From NCBI GenBank assembly GCA_934463165.1, contig CAKSJG010000001.1, positions 124,001 through 188,000 of the forward strand: a DNA stretch of 64,000 bases. Direction: 5' to 3'. The stretch is from an uncultured Clostridia bacterium. GTDB lineage: Bacteria; Bacillota; Clostridia; UMGS1810. The position numbers and the translations under genes are program-made. Of this stretch, positions 25,401 to 35,140 are shown in pieces (position 1 is the stretch's first letter; each line of letters begins with the position of its first letter). The notes beneath the pieces were generated by a model. It had not been told where the DNA came from. It ran no database searches and was given only the letters and a program-made list of their open reading frames with translations.

Positions 25401-26572
25401 TTTATATCTGTCTCCTTAAATAAGCCTAAAAATTTTTTGATTCTGATCACTGCTTCCTTTAGCGTTTCAATGTCTTTTGTGAAAGCTATTCTTATATAGT
25501 TATCATACATTTCGCCGTATGCAATACCCGGAACAACGGCAACTTGTACATTTTCTAACAAGTTATATGCAAATTCTTCAGAATTCATTGAAGTCTCTTT
25601 TATGTTTACAAACATATAAAATGTTCCTTTCGGTAACATAGGGTTCATGTTTTTTATGTTTACTAATTCATTATACAGATAATCACGTCTTTTTTGAAAT
25701 TCATCAATAATATATTGGTTTTTTATGTGATTGTCGTATGCTTCAATTAATGCATATTGAGATGAAACCGGAGCGCATGCAGCAACATTTTCCTGAAGTT
25801 TTACCATATTTGATATTATCTCTTTAGGTCCAAATGCATAACCGATTCTCCATCCGGTCATACTATACTCTTTTGAAAGACTGTCTACAAGCAGTGTTCT
25901 GCTTAAAGCGTCGTCAAATTGAAGAATGCTTTCATGTTTTACATTATCATATGTAAGAGTTCTGTATACTTCGTCAGAAATAATAAGTAAATCATTTTGT
26001 TCAGATATATTTACGATTTTTTTTAGCATTTCTTTGCTGAAAATATCTCCGGTGGGATTATTTGGAGAATTAATAATAACTGCAACAGTTTTATCACTTA
26101 TTGATGAATTTATTATTTTTTCATTAACATATAAACCTTTTTTATTATCATAAGCATTTATTATTATTGGTATTCCCCCACACATTTCAATCATTTGAAC
26201 GTAATTTACATAGTAAGGAGCAAATATAATTACCTCATCACCGGGATCGACAATAGATAACAGTGATAAATACAGCGCCTCCATTCCGCCAACGGTTATT
26301 ATTATATTTTCGTCATGATTGCAGGGAACGTTCCATATTTCATGCACATGATTTGATATGGCCTTTCTTGCATCTTCTAAACCTGCATTGGCTGAATAAT
26401 GCATTTTATTTTCATTCATAGAGTTAAAAGCGGCACTCCTGAGTTCCATTGGTGAAATTAAATCGGGGTCTCCCAATGTTAAATCAATAACGTTGTCATA
26501 TTTTGAAGCCATATTAAATAATTTTCTTGTCAGTGACGGTTGTATTTTACACGCACGTTTTGATATTTTCAT
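25397..26572 (-). CDS. Class I/II PLP-dependent aminotransferase
   Basis: A 391-residue fold-type I aminotransferase of the aspartate aminotransferase subgroup. The PLP lysine is in DSLSKEYSMTGWRIGYAFG, the cofactor aspartate in LLIISDEVYRTLTYD and the conserved NSPNNPTGDIFS is intact. A C-terminal arginine (NYIRIAFT) for the substrate carboxylate is present. The substrate is an amino acid rather than a sugar nucleotide. Its position inside the polysaccharide operon, overlapping the ATP-grasp gene, suggests it feeds an amino acid or keto acid to polymer decoration rather than general metabolism. Confidence 0.85.
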   Translation of the reverse strand: MKISKRACKIQPSLTRKLFNMASKYDNVIDLTLGDPDLISPMELRSAAFNSMNENKMHYSANAGLEDARKAISNHVHEIWNVPCNHDENIIITVGGMEALYLSLLSIVDPGDEVIIFAPYYVNYVQMIEMCGGIPIIINAYDNKKGLYVNEKIINSSISDKTVAVIINSPNNPTGDIFSKEMLKKIVNISEQNDLLIISDEVYRTLTYDNVKHESILQFDDALSRTLLVDSLSKEYSMTGWRIGYAFGPKEIISNMVKLQENVAACAPVSSQYALIEAYDNHIKNQYIIDEFQKRRDYLYNELVNIKNMNPMLPKGTFYMFVNIKETSMNSEEFAYNLLENVQVAVVPGIAYGEMYDNYIRIAFTKDIETLKEAVIRIKKFLGLFKETDIK

Positions 26573-26586
26573 ATGTATTTTCCCTC

Positions 26587-28044
26587 TTATATTTTGTTTT
26601 GTTTTTTTAGTATTGCTGCTTTTGCCATTGATAATATATATTCAAAGCATTCCAATTTAAATATTTTGGAAATACCGATATATATAGCTGCTCCGAATGC
26701 GATTTGCATAATCATTGTTGTTATGGCATTTAATTTTAATAAGTTTATGCAAACAACTGTCAGACACATTATTACAGCAATAATAAATGACGGAAGCATA
26801 TCTTTTACTTGTTCCAAATAACTGTATCCGAGCAATTTTTTGTTTGGAAATGCGTTTATAAACGAACTGATGATTGTTGTTAAACATCTCATCCACATCA
26901 TTGCATACAACCCAAACGGTAAACTTATGCACAGTCCCGTAATACCAACTATTTTTTTTATAATTTCGAGTTTTAGAAAAATATCGCTTCTTCCTACTGC
27001 TTTTATTGCCTGCAGATTTGCTGTATGAATAGGCCAAAAAGCATATGTGAAACAACAAAATTGAATAAAGGGAACCGCCGGTAGCCACTTTTCGGTTAAT
27101 AAAAGTATTGTCAATGGCTTTGCAATTGCAGCAAGCCCTGCCATGCATGGAAATATTATAAACGTACTTGTGACAATGGAACGGCGAACCATGGCTTTAA
27201 GTCTGCTTTTATCATCTTGCGCTCCTGATAATACAGGAAAGAGAACACTGTCAATTGCCGAATTCACATTTTGAATAACAAGCATAGGAAATTGCTTTCC
27301 GCGGTTGTAATAACCCAAATCGGACGATGTGTAAAATTTTCCGATAATAAGAGAATATATGTTGTTATAAATTGTGTCCAACAAACTTGAACAAAGCAAT
27401 TTCCACCCGTATGTGAATAATCTTTTAGCTTTTTTTATCGAAAAAGTAAGGATTGGTCTCCATTTAACCATAAACCACAAAACAACGGTATTAACAAATT
27501 GATTAGATACCTGTTGCCATACAAGAGCCCAAATTCCGTAACCCGAATAAGCCATTGCAATACCGATTATTGCAGAGACAAGTGTTCCCGACAGCGTTGA
27601 GTAAAAGAAACGCTTAAATTGCATGGTTTTTTGTACATAAGCTTGTTGAACGCTGTTTATTGCTCCTATAATAACTGTAATTCCAAGTACCCTTATAACA
27701 TTGATAAGCTTATATGACTTATAAAATCCTGCAATTAAGGGTGCACATAAAAATAATATTATGTACAGCAATATGGAAAATGCCATACTAAAATAAAACA
27801 CTGTTGAAAATTCTGCATTATCAATATTCTTTCTTTGTACAAGTGCTTGTCCCAGACCGCTTTGTGCAAAAACCAATGCAATTGATATAAAAACCGTTAT
27901 TAACCCGATTAAGCCGTAATCGGATGGCGTAAGCAATCGTGCTAATATTACAGACACAATAAATTGTATTATTTGAGCACCGCTTCTTTCGGCGAATTTC
28001 CAAATAAGACTTGATATAGTTTTAGATTTTATATTTTCGTCCAT
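26587..28044 (-). CDS. Polysaccharide flippase (Wzx, MOP superfamily)
   Basis: A 485-residue membrane protein with about 12-14 hydrophobic helices. The N-terminus SSLIWKFAERSGAQIIQFIV and the segment LLTPSDYGLIGLITVFISIA are typical of lipopolysaccharide/teichuronic-type flippases of the MOP superfamily. The expected role is to move the undecaprenyl-pyrophosphate-linked repeat unit across the membrane. It overlaps the upstream glycosyltransferase gene by 23 bases. With a Wzy-type polymerase in the same operon, this defines a Wzx/Wzy-dependent pathway. Confidence 0.9.
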   Translation of the reverse strand: MDENIKSKTISSLIWKFAERSGAQIIQFIVSVILARLLTPSDYGLIGLITVFISIALVFAQSGLGQALVQRKNIDNAEFSTVFYFSMAFSILLYIILFLCAPLIAGFYKSYKLINVIRVLGITVIIGAINSVQQAYVQKTMQFKRFFYSTLSGTLVSAIIGIAMAYSGYGIWALVWQQVSNQFVNTVVLWFMVKWRPILTFSIKKAKRLFTYGWKLLCSSLLDTIYNNIYSLIIGKFYTSSDLGYYNRGKQFPMLVIQNVNSAIDSVLFPVLSGAQDDKSRLKAMVRRSIVTSTFIIFPCMAGLAAIAKPLTILLLTEKWLPAVPFIQFCCFTYAFWPIHTANLQAIKAVGRSDIFLKLEIIKKIVGITGLCISLPFGLYAMMWMRCLTTIISSFINAFPNKKLLGYSYLEQVKDMLPSFIIAVIMCLTVVCINLLKLNAITTMIMQIAFGAAIYIGISKIFKLECFEYILSMAKAAILKKQNKI

Positions 28045-28987
28045 TTATATACCTCTTTATTTTAAGCAACCATGGAAAATAATGCTTGATTTTTATTTTT
28101 GCTTTTTTAATAGTGCTTAAATTGTTATATAATTTTTTGTACCTTTCATTCTTTATTGATAAATAATCATTAGTTAATATTAATTTGTCAAATTCTTTAT
28201 TAAGTATAACTTTTGTAATTACATCATTATATTTAGAATTTGTATCTTCATTTAAAATATTAAGCATATTTATTATTTTGTTTATTATATTTATTTGTTT
28301 GTCAACATTGTTTTTTTGTTTTTTTGTCCATGAATTATCTGATAATAATCGATAAGCAACTGTTGTTTCATTTAAAAATATCATACCGTTCGGAATGGAT
28401 CCCTGAATTTGCAATGTGTAATCTAAATTGAGATAGGCTCTGTACTTTGGTATTTTATTATTTATTGAGGAACGATACATCAAGCTTGCTGTAGCAACAT
28501 AACCTCCACCGCCAAGTATTATATCTTCTGCTCTAATTATAGTTTTGCAATTGGCAGGAGCAATTTTATATAATGTTTTTTTTGTGTTTGCCTTGATTGC
28601 ATAAGCAGCTGTGGCACAAATATTAATTTCAGGGTGTGCTTCAAGTGCATCATATTGTTTTTGCAATTTATACGGATCAATCCAATAATCGTCACCTTCA
28701 CATATTGCAATATATTTTCCTTTAACTCTTGCATACTGGATTTTACCAACCATGCCTTTCCCTTTAGAAAATTGATTTTCAGTTTGATAAATGGGTTTTA
28801 TTATTTTGGGATATTTTTTTTCGTATTCGTGTATAATATTTGCTGTGTTATCCGTTGATGCATCATCATGAATCAAAACTTCAAACGGAAAACTTGTTTT
28901 CTGCATTATAAATCCTTCAAGTGCGTCTTTTATGTATTTCTCATGATTATATGCATTACAAATTATACTTACACATATATCTTTCAT
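28022..28987 (-). CDS. Glycosyltransferase family 2 protein
   Basis: A 321-residue GT-A fold transferase. It starts VSIICNAYNHEKYIKDALEG, followed by LIHDDASTDNTANII, the nucleotide-binding acidic site. The DXD-like motif is in CEGDDYWIDPYKLQKQ. The C-terminal part is lysine-rich and ends IKRYINGRKYKI, which may lie at the membrane. It should transfer one sugar of the repeat unit from a nucleotide donor; donor and linkage cannot be read. The gene is very A+T rich compared with the Rml genes, a possible sign of transfer. Confidence 0.88.
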   Translation of the reverse strand: MKDICVSIICNAYNHEKYIKDALEGFIMQKTSFPFEVLIHDDASTDNTANIIHEYEKKYPKIIKPIYQTENQFSKGKGMVGKIQYARVKGKYIAICEGDDYWIDPYKLQKQYDALEAHPEINICATAAYAIKANTKKTLYKIAPANCKTIIRAEDIILGGGGYVATASLMYRSSINNKIPKYRAYLNLDYTLQIQGSIPNGMIFLNETTVAYRLLSDNSWTKKQKNNVDKQINIINKIINMLNILNEDTNSKYNDVITKVILNKEFDKLILTNDYLSIKNERYKKLYNNLSTIKKAKIKIKHYFPWLLKIKRYINGRKYKI

Positions 28988-30022
28988 TTATTCATTCTCC
29001 GTTTTCACACAACTATACAGCTTAATTAAATTAATAAGAAGTATATATCTATTTTTTAAGAAAAGATTAAAAATAATCCTTTTAACTCCAAGTGTTTTTT
29101 TATTATATTTTTGTTTGCTTATGTATTTTATGAAATATTCATCATTTTTTATATCGTTAAATAGTTTTACTTTGTTTTTGATATTTGTATCAAACCGTGA
29201 AATCATAATTAATGATTTTATTATTAGACTTATACAGTATGATCTATATTGGCAAAAATCCATTTCATTAAAAACATTTTCATTTTCAAGAAAATCAAAG
29301 ACTTTTTTTCTTATTGTATTATCAATTCTATAATTGTCATAATTTACGGTATGAGTTATACTTGAAGGGTTTACTGTATAATTATAAAGCGACTTATTGA
29401 TTATATATGCACTATTACATAATTTATATAACGAGATACTTTGTAGTAAATCTTCACCGTTGCTCAAGTTATAATACTGTTCGTAATTATCTTTTTTGAA
29501 CAGTCTAACGGAACAAGCTTTTCTACATAAAGAGTTGTATTCAGAATTATTAAATACTAATTTATATAATTCTTTTTTATTTTTGATCATTCGCTCATTG
29601 TTATAATTAAAACGCTGAATAATCTCATTGTTATAAATTTTATCCATGCCGTAAATAATCATTTCACTTCCGGATAATTCTATATAATGTTTAATTGTTT
29701 CTAATGCATTTTCCTTCAGAGAATCATCAGAGTCAAGAAATACAACATAGCTATTATTATATTGGTTATTGTCAATGACATAATTTATTGCTGTTCGACG
29801 TGCAGAAATCAAACCTTGGTTTTTTTTGTGTAGCACGATTATTCGATTATCGAATTTAGAATATTTATCACATATATTTCCGCAGCCATCTGTTGATCCA
29901 TCATCCACTAATAATAAATTCCAATTCGTAAAGGTTTGGTTTATAACAGATTGTATAGAGTTATCTATATATTTTTCAACATTATATACCGGTACAAGTA
30001 TATAAAACATTATTTTTTCCAT
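28988..30022 (-). CDS. Glycosyltransferase family 2 protein
   Basis: A 344-residue GT-A transferase with ILVPVYNVEKYIDNSIQSVI, LLVDDGSTDGCG and the metal-binding VVFLDSDDSLKENALE. ATG 30022 follows AAGGCGG at good spacing; a second ATG 12 bases inside is less likely. The C-terminal half is poorly conserved and rich in Asn, Lys and Ile, reflecting very A+T-rich DNA. It abuts the next glycosyltransferase gene with no gap and should act on the same repeat unit. Confidence 0.88.
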   Translation of the reverse strand: MEKIMFYILVPVYNVEKYIDNSIQSVINQTFTNWNLLLVDDGSTDGCGNICDKYSKFDNRIIVLHKKNQGLISARRTAINYVIDNNQYNNSYVVFLDSDDSLKENALETIKHYIELSGSEMIIYGMDKIYNNEIIQRFNYNNERMIKNKKELYKLVFNNSEYNSLCRKACSVRLFKKDNYEQYYNLSNGEDLLQSISLYKLCNSAYIINKSLYNYTVNPSSITHTVNYDNYRIDNTIRKKVFDFLENENVFNEMDFCQYRSYCISLIIKSLIMISRFDTNIKNKVKLFNDIKNDEYFIKYISKQKYNKKTLGVKRIIFNLFLKNRYILLINLIKLYSCVKTENE

Positions 30023-30071
30023 TTGAATACCGCCTTGTGAAAATTAGGATAGATTGAAAATATATTAATGA

Positions 30072-30986
30072 TTAATTTTTCAAACTAATTATATCTCCTA
30101 AAATATAATTCCATTTATCCGGGGTTAAAATTGTAAATCCCGCTCCTGTATAAAATGTCAATTCAGAAAAAAATATTTTTTCATTTATTTCGTATAAATC
30201 AACTCTTAAAAACGGAATGTTATTTGATAATGTCTCAGCTATTCTACACATTTTATGAAAATTTTTAGGCTTATTAGGCAAAGTATCCATTTTGTTGTAA
30301 TCATTTCGTGTAAATGGAGCAAATTCCCAATTTTTATCTACAAAAACTACTTTTGCTAAGTTATGATCATACATATCTTGTGAGACATATAAATATTCAA
30401 TTTTACCATTAAAACAATAAAATTTGTAATCCACTAAACCTTTATCGGGTGATTTTTCATCAACCATAAACTTTTCTGCAATTATCTTTCTTTCAACATT
30501 TTTATACGGCCATTCTCTGCTTGTCTTGTAATAGTTTTGCTTTAACCCTTTTTTTAGTTCATTTTTAACTTTTTCAATATCAAGTTTTGATTTATCTTTG
30601 CATATGCACATGCCGAGCCCGGAATTGTGATTGCACTTTAAAACAAATTGGTTGGGAAGTTTATCAAAATCAATTTCATCGGGATCATCCCAAACACCAA
30701 GCAGTGGAATAAGATATTCTTCACCAAGCTTTTCGGCAATATATTCACGGACTTTATATTTATCAACCATCATTGTATATTCCGGTTTTCTGTCATAGAG
30801 TTTTAACCACTGTAATTTTTCATTAAATGTTTTTGGATTTTTTAAATTTAATTTTTCTCCGACGCGTATTTTATATAACAATTTTAAATATGGTTTATCA
30901 GGTATCCAGTTAAAAAAACCTTTATTTGCCAAATAATCAATCATCAGTTGAGGGTGCTTAATAGCCTTCGATATTTTGTTGAACAA
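30072..30986 (-). CDS. TupA-like ATP-grasp protein
   Basis: A 304-residue protein of the TupA-like ATP-grasp family. Family landmarks are RVGEKLNLKNPKTFNEKLQW, VDKYKVREYIAEKLGEEYL and the ATP-binding QFVLKCNHNSGLGMC, followed by IIAEKFM and VDYKFYCFNGK. TupA itself is linked to synthesis of teichuronopeptide, a glutamate-glucuronate cell-wall polymer. The likely start is TTG 30986 after AAGGAAGAA, overlapping the polymerase gene by 29 bases. An amide-forming role on the uronic acid of this polymer is possible, since the same operon makes UDP-GlcA. Other members replace a glycosyltransferase, so function is open. Confidence 0.85.
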   Translation of the reverse strand: MFNKISKAIKHPQLMIDYLANKGFFNWIPDKPYLKLLYKIRVGEKLNLKNPKTFNEKLQWLKLYDRKPEYTMMVDKYKVREYIAEKLGEEYLIPLLGVWDDPDEIDFDKLPNQFVLKCNHNSGLGMCICKDKSKLDIEKVKNELKKGLKQNYYKTSREWPYKNVERKIIAEKFMVDEKSPDKGLVDYKFYCFNGKIEYLYVSQDMYDHNLAKVVFVDKNWEFAPFTRNDYNKMDTLPNKPKNFHKMCRIAETLSNNIPFLRVDLYEINEKIFFSELTFYTGAGFTILTPDKWNYILGDIISLKN

Positions 30987-32184
30987 CTATTTCTTCCTTC
31001 TTTCGTATTTTAAATATATATATTTCTGCGGCAGCAACAGTAAGGTATATATATGTCATTTTATCATAATATGAAACCATACCGTAATCCATAATCATTC
31101 TTATAAAAATTAATATAAGAATTATTCCGATTTTTTGTTCATTTGTTTTTTTGTAAATCTTATAAAGATTTGACAAGATGTAAATATAAATGCTGTAATA
31201 AATTGTAAACCCTATGATTCCCACCGACGCCAAAAGTTCAATAAAGTTATTGTGTAAATATGTATTTCGACCTACACCCTTCAAAGTAATATAGAATGAA
31301 TTTCCTATTCCACATCCTGTAAACGGATGTTCCAAAAAATATTTCCAACCTATCTCAATCATCTTTTCCCTGATGTATGCAGAATGTTCTTTTTTGGCAC
31401 CGGAAGCAAGCATAGAATCAAACCGTTCGAAAACAGTATTAAATATTGGAAGAGATGAAATCCACATTGCGAAAATCACAAAGACAATTGCTATGAAAAA
31501 AATTTTAAATATTTTTTCAATATCAACTTTTTTTGCATAATCCATAAAGATGATAAGAATGATTCCAATTGCAATTGTTAGCAAAGCTTTTCTTGATCCG
31601 CTGCCAAGCGACATTATAAAAGGCAAAATAATAAGTAAATATGATATTTTTCTTTTTTCTATATAAGCATAATAAAACCCAATTATAACAGTAAATGCCA
31701 TATACATTCCAATTGAATTAACATTTGTTATTTCTACCCCTGCACGTTCTCCATCGGTAAGCATTTTTATATAACCGCTTATGCCATAATAAGAAAGTAT
31801 ATATAAACTGCTTATAATTCCTGAAATAAATATGGCTGATATAACTGTGCTTGTTTTTTTTGTATTTATAAAGTAATTAAATAAAACCATTGACATTATA
31901 AAAAGTTGGATAAGTGTTGATATTTTTTCATATGCAGCGGGTTGGCTCTTTGCCCAGAATAAACCAAACATGCAAAAAATAATGAAAAGAGCCATAATAC
32001 CCAAAAATGCATCAAACTTAAAATGTACTTTATTGAGCATTAGAATTGCAGCGCATGTGCCAAATGTTAATATGTATATTAACTGCGAATATCTATTTAA
32101 ACTTGTACTTGTTGAAAAAACTAATACTGATGCCATATATAACGTCATCAAAACCGGTATTAACTTTGAATTTAATTTTAGCAT
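30958..32184 (-). CDS. O-antigen ligase/polymerase family protein (Wzy-like)
   Basis: A 408-residue integral membrane protein with about ten to twelve hydrophobic helices and one larger external loop containing the conserved-type stretch WKYFLEHPFTGCGIGNSFY followed by YLHNNFIELLASVGIIG, the pattern of the O-antigen ligase/Wzy superfamily. As it sits in a locus with a flippase and initiating transferase, it is probably the polymerase that links repeat units outside the membrane. The sequence is too divergent to predict linkage. Confidence 0.87.
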   Translation of the reverse strand: MLKLNSKLIPVLMTLYMASVLVFSTSTSLNRYSQLIYILTFGTCAAILMLNKVHFKFDAFLGIMALFIIFCMFGLFWAKSQPAAYEKISTLIQLFIMSMVLFNYFINTKKTSTVISAIFISGIISSLYILSYYGISGYIKMLTDGERAGVEITNVNSIGMYMAFTVIIGFYYAYIEKRKISYLLIILPFIMSLGSGSRKALLTIAIGIILIIFMDYAKKVDIEKIFKIFFIAIVFVIFAMWISSLPIFNTVFERFDSMLASGAKKEHSAYIREKMIEIGWKYFLEHPFTGCGIGNSFYITLKGVGRNTYLHNNFIELLASVGIIGFTIYYSIYIYILSNLYKIYKKTNEQKIGIILILIFIRMIMDYGMVSYYDKMTYIYLTVAAAEIYIFKIRKKEEIVVQQNIEGY

Positions 32185-32188
32185 GTTA

Positions 32189-33283
32189 CTATCCTTCGTT
32201 AAATATTAAATTTATAAAATTTTTAACACTCTGTTTAATTTCATATCCTGATTCGATGAATTCTTTATTATAATTATGCCTTATATTATCAATGCCTATT
32301 TTTAGAATTGTATCGACCCAAAGATCAATGTTCGTTATCGGTAAGTATTTGACTGATTTTGTTATGTTTGCTTCTCCGGTTACGGTATCGGATATTATGC
32401 ACGGTAATCCTGTTGCTTGAGCTTCAATCACAGTGTTTGGCATTCCCTCGTACAGTGACGGAAAGACAAATACATCCATAGCAGAAAGCAGTGACGGAAT
32501 ATCGGATCTGACACCTGTAAATATTATGTTATTAAATATTCCGAGTTTTTTTGCTTTTACTTTTATTTCATTTTCAAGTTCTCCTTTTCCGACAAGCATC
32601 AGAACAGAATCCGGTCTGATATCAAGTACTTTTTTGAATATATCAAGTAAAAAATTATGATTTTTTTGTTGGTTAAATCTACCTATATGTCCTAAAACAT
32701 ACTTGTCTGAAATATTAAATTCATTTCTGATTCTATTTCTTTCGTCAATACTATATTTATATATATCAAGATCGACAGCATTATGAATCAAAAATGCTTT
32801 TCCGTTTTTTATGCAATTTTTTCCAAATGTATATTCGGCAGCAAGCTCTGATGGCGCTATTTTAACATCCGGAATTGTCTTTGACAAAAATCTAAACATT
32901 TTATGAAGCATTACCGATTTTTTGTTGCCGGAAGATGCATTGCTTGAGCGCATAATGAGTTTTTTTGCGCCGCCCAATTTGGCAGCAATTAGGTCAATTG
33001 TAGAAAGTGAATGTTCATTGACTCGCATAACATAATCGTATTTGTTATCTTTGACTATTTTTTTTAAAGTGATAAATGAATCAATTGGATGCGTTGACTT
33101 TGTCGGAATTACATATATTTTTCCGCCTAATGACATTATTTCAGATTCGTAGTAATTTTCTTCTTTATTTACGCAAAAATCCATACAGTATTTAGTTTTG
33201 TCAATATTTCTAAATATTTTCATTAAAAATGTTTCAGCTCCGCCGGTATTCATTGCGGAAACAATACATAGTAATCTTTTCAT
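32189..33283 (-). CDS. Glycosyltransferase family 4 (GT-B) protein
   Basis: A 364-residue GT-B transferase. The N-terminal acceptor domain has AMNTGGAETFLMKI, and the C-terminal donor domain has LGHIGRFNQQKNHNFLL, MLVGKGELE and FPSLYEGMPNTVIEAQATG with the E-x7-E retaining motif, then PCIISDTVTGEA. These mark a retaining GT4-type enzyme. It shares a 4-base overlap with the upstream GT4 gene. It should add one sugar of the repeat unit on the inner face of the membrane. Confidence 0.92.
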   Translation of the reverse strand: MKRLLCIVSAMNTGGAETFLMKIFRNIDKTKYCMDFCVNKEENYYESEIMSLGGKIYVIPTKSTHPIDSFITLKKIVKDNKYDYVMRVNEHSLSTIDLIAAKLGGAKKLIMRSSNASSGNKKSVMLHKMFRFLSKTIPDVKIAPSELAAEYTFGKNCIKNGKAFLIHNAVDLDIYKYSIDERNRIRNEFNISDKYVLGHIGRFNQQKNHNFLLDIFKKVLDIRPDSVLMLVGKGELENEIKVKAKKLGIFNNIIFTGVRSDIPSLLSAMDVFVFPSLYEGMPNTVIEAQATGLPCIISDTVTGEANITKSVKYLPITNIDLWVDTILKIGIDNIRHNYNKEFIESGYEIKQSVKNFINLIFNEG

Positions 33284-34335
33284 ATTTCACCCTTATATTT
33301 TTGCTGTCCAATTTTATCGCATAAGTTTAAAATGACTTTATCAACGTTAAACTTTTCAGCCTCACGTAAACAGCTTAATTTAATATCGGATAAATTAGCT
33401 GACAGTAAACTTAATAATATGTTGATTAATTCATCAACGTTATTAATGCTGTATCCAAAACCTGTTATGTTGTCATCAATAATATCATCAAAGCTATCCC
33501 ATTTTGCGGAAATTACCGGTACTCCGGATGCATATGCATCTATAATTGTTCCCGGTATGCCTTCTGTTTTGAAATGTGTCGGAAACAACAGAGCATAATA
33601 ATTTTTCAGCACTTCCGTACTTTTGTCAAACTCAACGGTTCCGCAATATTTTATATAATCGGGAAAACTTTTTTTAATCTCGTTAAACCACTCAGTCTGA
33701 TTTGAATCTACCTGTCCATATATATCAAGCGCGTAACATGTTCTTCCGTATTTATCATTAATATATTTGACTGCCTCTACGGCATCATCTATTCCCTTTT
33801 CTTTCATCACTCTTGAAAAAGTGCAAAGTTTATACGGCTCATTAGTGCAGTATATTAACTCATTCTGTTTTAAAATATTTAATTTTTTGCAATTAGGCAG
33901 TATAACTATATTATTGAAGCCTTGTCTTTCAAGAACTTTTTTCATTGTTGATGTTTCTGTATATATATAGTCAAATTTTTTAAGTGATTTTGACAGGTGT
34001 TTTCTCTTTTTTAAGAACTCAGGTAACCATCCGCCTATTACGATATAGTGGAGTTTCTTTTTGTAAAATTTGTTTGCAAAAGCAAGAATCGGTGCAAATA
34101 CGCGCAATCCGTTATGAGCAGGTAATATAATAACGTTATCGCATGTTCTTAAAAGATTTAAAACTCCACATATATGTTTAAATATTTTTTTGAAACCACC
34201 GCTCGAATCAAAGCAGAGTATTTCATTTTTTCCGTAATGGTTAATTAACTCGTTTGTAATTATTTTTGTTTTAACTGTTTGTCCGTTTAGAGAGTTTTCT
34301 CCACCATAATGACCGCATATTCCAATTTTCATCAT
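33280..34335 (-). CDS. Glycosyltransferase family 4 (GT-B) protein
   Basis: A 351-residue GT-B transferase. The start is ATG 34335 after GGAG. The N-terminal loop reads KIGICGHYGGENSLNGQTVK. The donor domain shows CTFSRVMKEKGIDDAVEAVK, YALLFPTHFKTEGIPGTIID and YASGVPVISAKWDSF. The E-x7-E motif is altered, with Glu in KTEG followed by Asp in TIIDAY. It overlaps the next GT4 gene by 4 bases. Sugar specificity unknown. Confidence 0.9.
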   Translation of the reverse strand: MMKIGICGHYGGENSLNGQTVKTKIITNELINHYGKNEILCFDSSGGFKKIFKHICGVLNLLRTCDNVIILPAHNGLRVFAPILAFANKFYKKKLHYIVIGGWLPEFLKKRKHLSKSLKKFDYIYTETSTMKKVLERQGFNNIVILPNCKKLNILKQNELIYCTNEPYKLCTFSRVMKEKGIDDAVEAVKYINDKYGRTCYALDIYGQVDSNQTEWFNEIKKSFPDYIKYCGTVEFDKSTEVLKNYYALLFPTHFKTEGIPGTIIDAYASGVPVISAKWDSFDDIIDDNITGFGYSINNVDELINILLSLLSANLSDIKLSCLREAEKFNVDKVILNLCDKIGQQKYKGEI

Positions 34336-34381
34336 TTAATATTCTCCGACCATGCAATTGTAATTTAAAAAATTCATTCAG

Positions 34382-35140
34382 TCATTTGATCTTAAATACT
34401 TTAAGCATGCACCACCAACATATATGAAATGATGCTCTGATTACATTCAAATGTTCTATATCTCTATATAAAATCCAATGATATTTAATAAGAGACAGTT
34501 TGTTGCTTGAAATAGAATTTTGCCTTACTCTGTATTTCATTAAGACTTCATTCAATCCATATATGTACTTTTCTTTCTTTAGCATCTGAAGCCACAATGC
34601 ATCGTCATTTCGCTTGCGAATATTCGGAACTTCAAATTTACCCATATTTCTGACGTTATACATAACAGTTGAGTTTCCTACCGGACAGTCAAGAAGCAAT
34701 CTGTTGTATCCTGTTTTTTTTACAGTTTTTATAACTTTGTTTAGGGGTTTATCATCTTCGTCAATTTGTTCATAAGCAGTACATGAAAAATTAATTTTAT
34801 TTGAATTCATATACTGGAGTTGCTTTTTCAACTTGTCTTCTGTCCATAAATCATCACTGTCCAAAAAAGCCATATAATCTCCGTTTGCAAGCTCCATTGC
34901 TTTTGTCCTTGCGACAGCTGCGCCGGAATTATATTTCAAACAAATATATGTTATCCGATTATCTTTTTCGCAGTATTTTGCAACAATGTCTCTTGTATCA
35001 TCTGTTGAGCAATCGTCAACTATAATCATTTCCCAATTCTTATATGTTTGAGCTAATACAGACTCTATTGTTCGACCGATAAATTTACTGCAATTATATG
35101 TGGGTGTTATTACTGAGATTAAATTATTTGTTAACTGCAT
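34382..35140 (-). CDS. Glycosyltransferase family 2 protein
   Basis: A 252-residue GT-A transferase from ATG 35140. An ORF start at 35188 would overlap the upstream gene by 65 bases and lacks support. Motifs are SVITPTYNCSKFIGRTIESV, MIIVDDCSTDDTRDIVAKY and MAFLDSDDLWTEDKLKKQL. The C-terminus is short (HICWWCMLKVFKIK). Similar small enzymes, often next to an initiating transferase, add the second sugar of repeat units in Gram-positive capsules, which fits the gene order here but is inference. Confidence 0.9.
   Translation of the reverse strand: MQLTNNLISVITPTYNCSKFIGRTIESVLAQTYKNWEMIIVDDCSTDDTRDIVAKYCEKDNRITYICLKYNSGAAVARTKAMELANGDYMAFLDSDDLWTEDKLKKQLQYMNSNKINFSCTAYEQIDEDDKPLNKVIKTVKKTGYNRLLLDCPVGNSTVMYNVRNMGKFEVPNIRKRNDDALWLQMLKKEKYIYGLNEVLMKYRVRQNSISSNKLSLIKYHWILYRDIEHLNVIRASFHICWWCMLKVFKIK

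Noticed and set aside
26657..27148. 163-codon minus-strand ORF inside the flippase gene
   Set aside because: It is on the same strand but in another frame of a clear wzx gene, has no family resemblance and no ribosome binding site.
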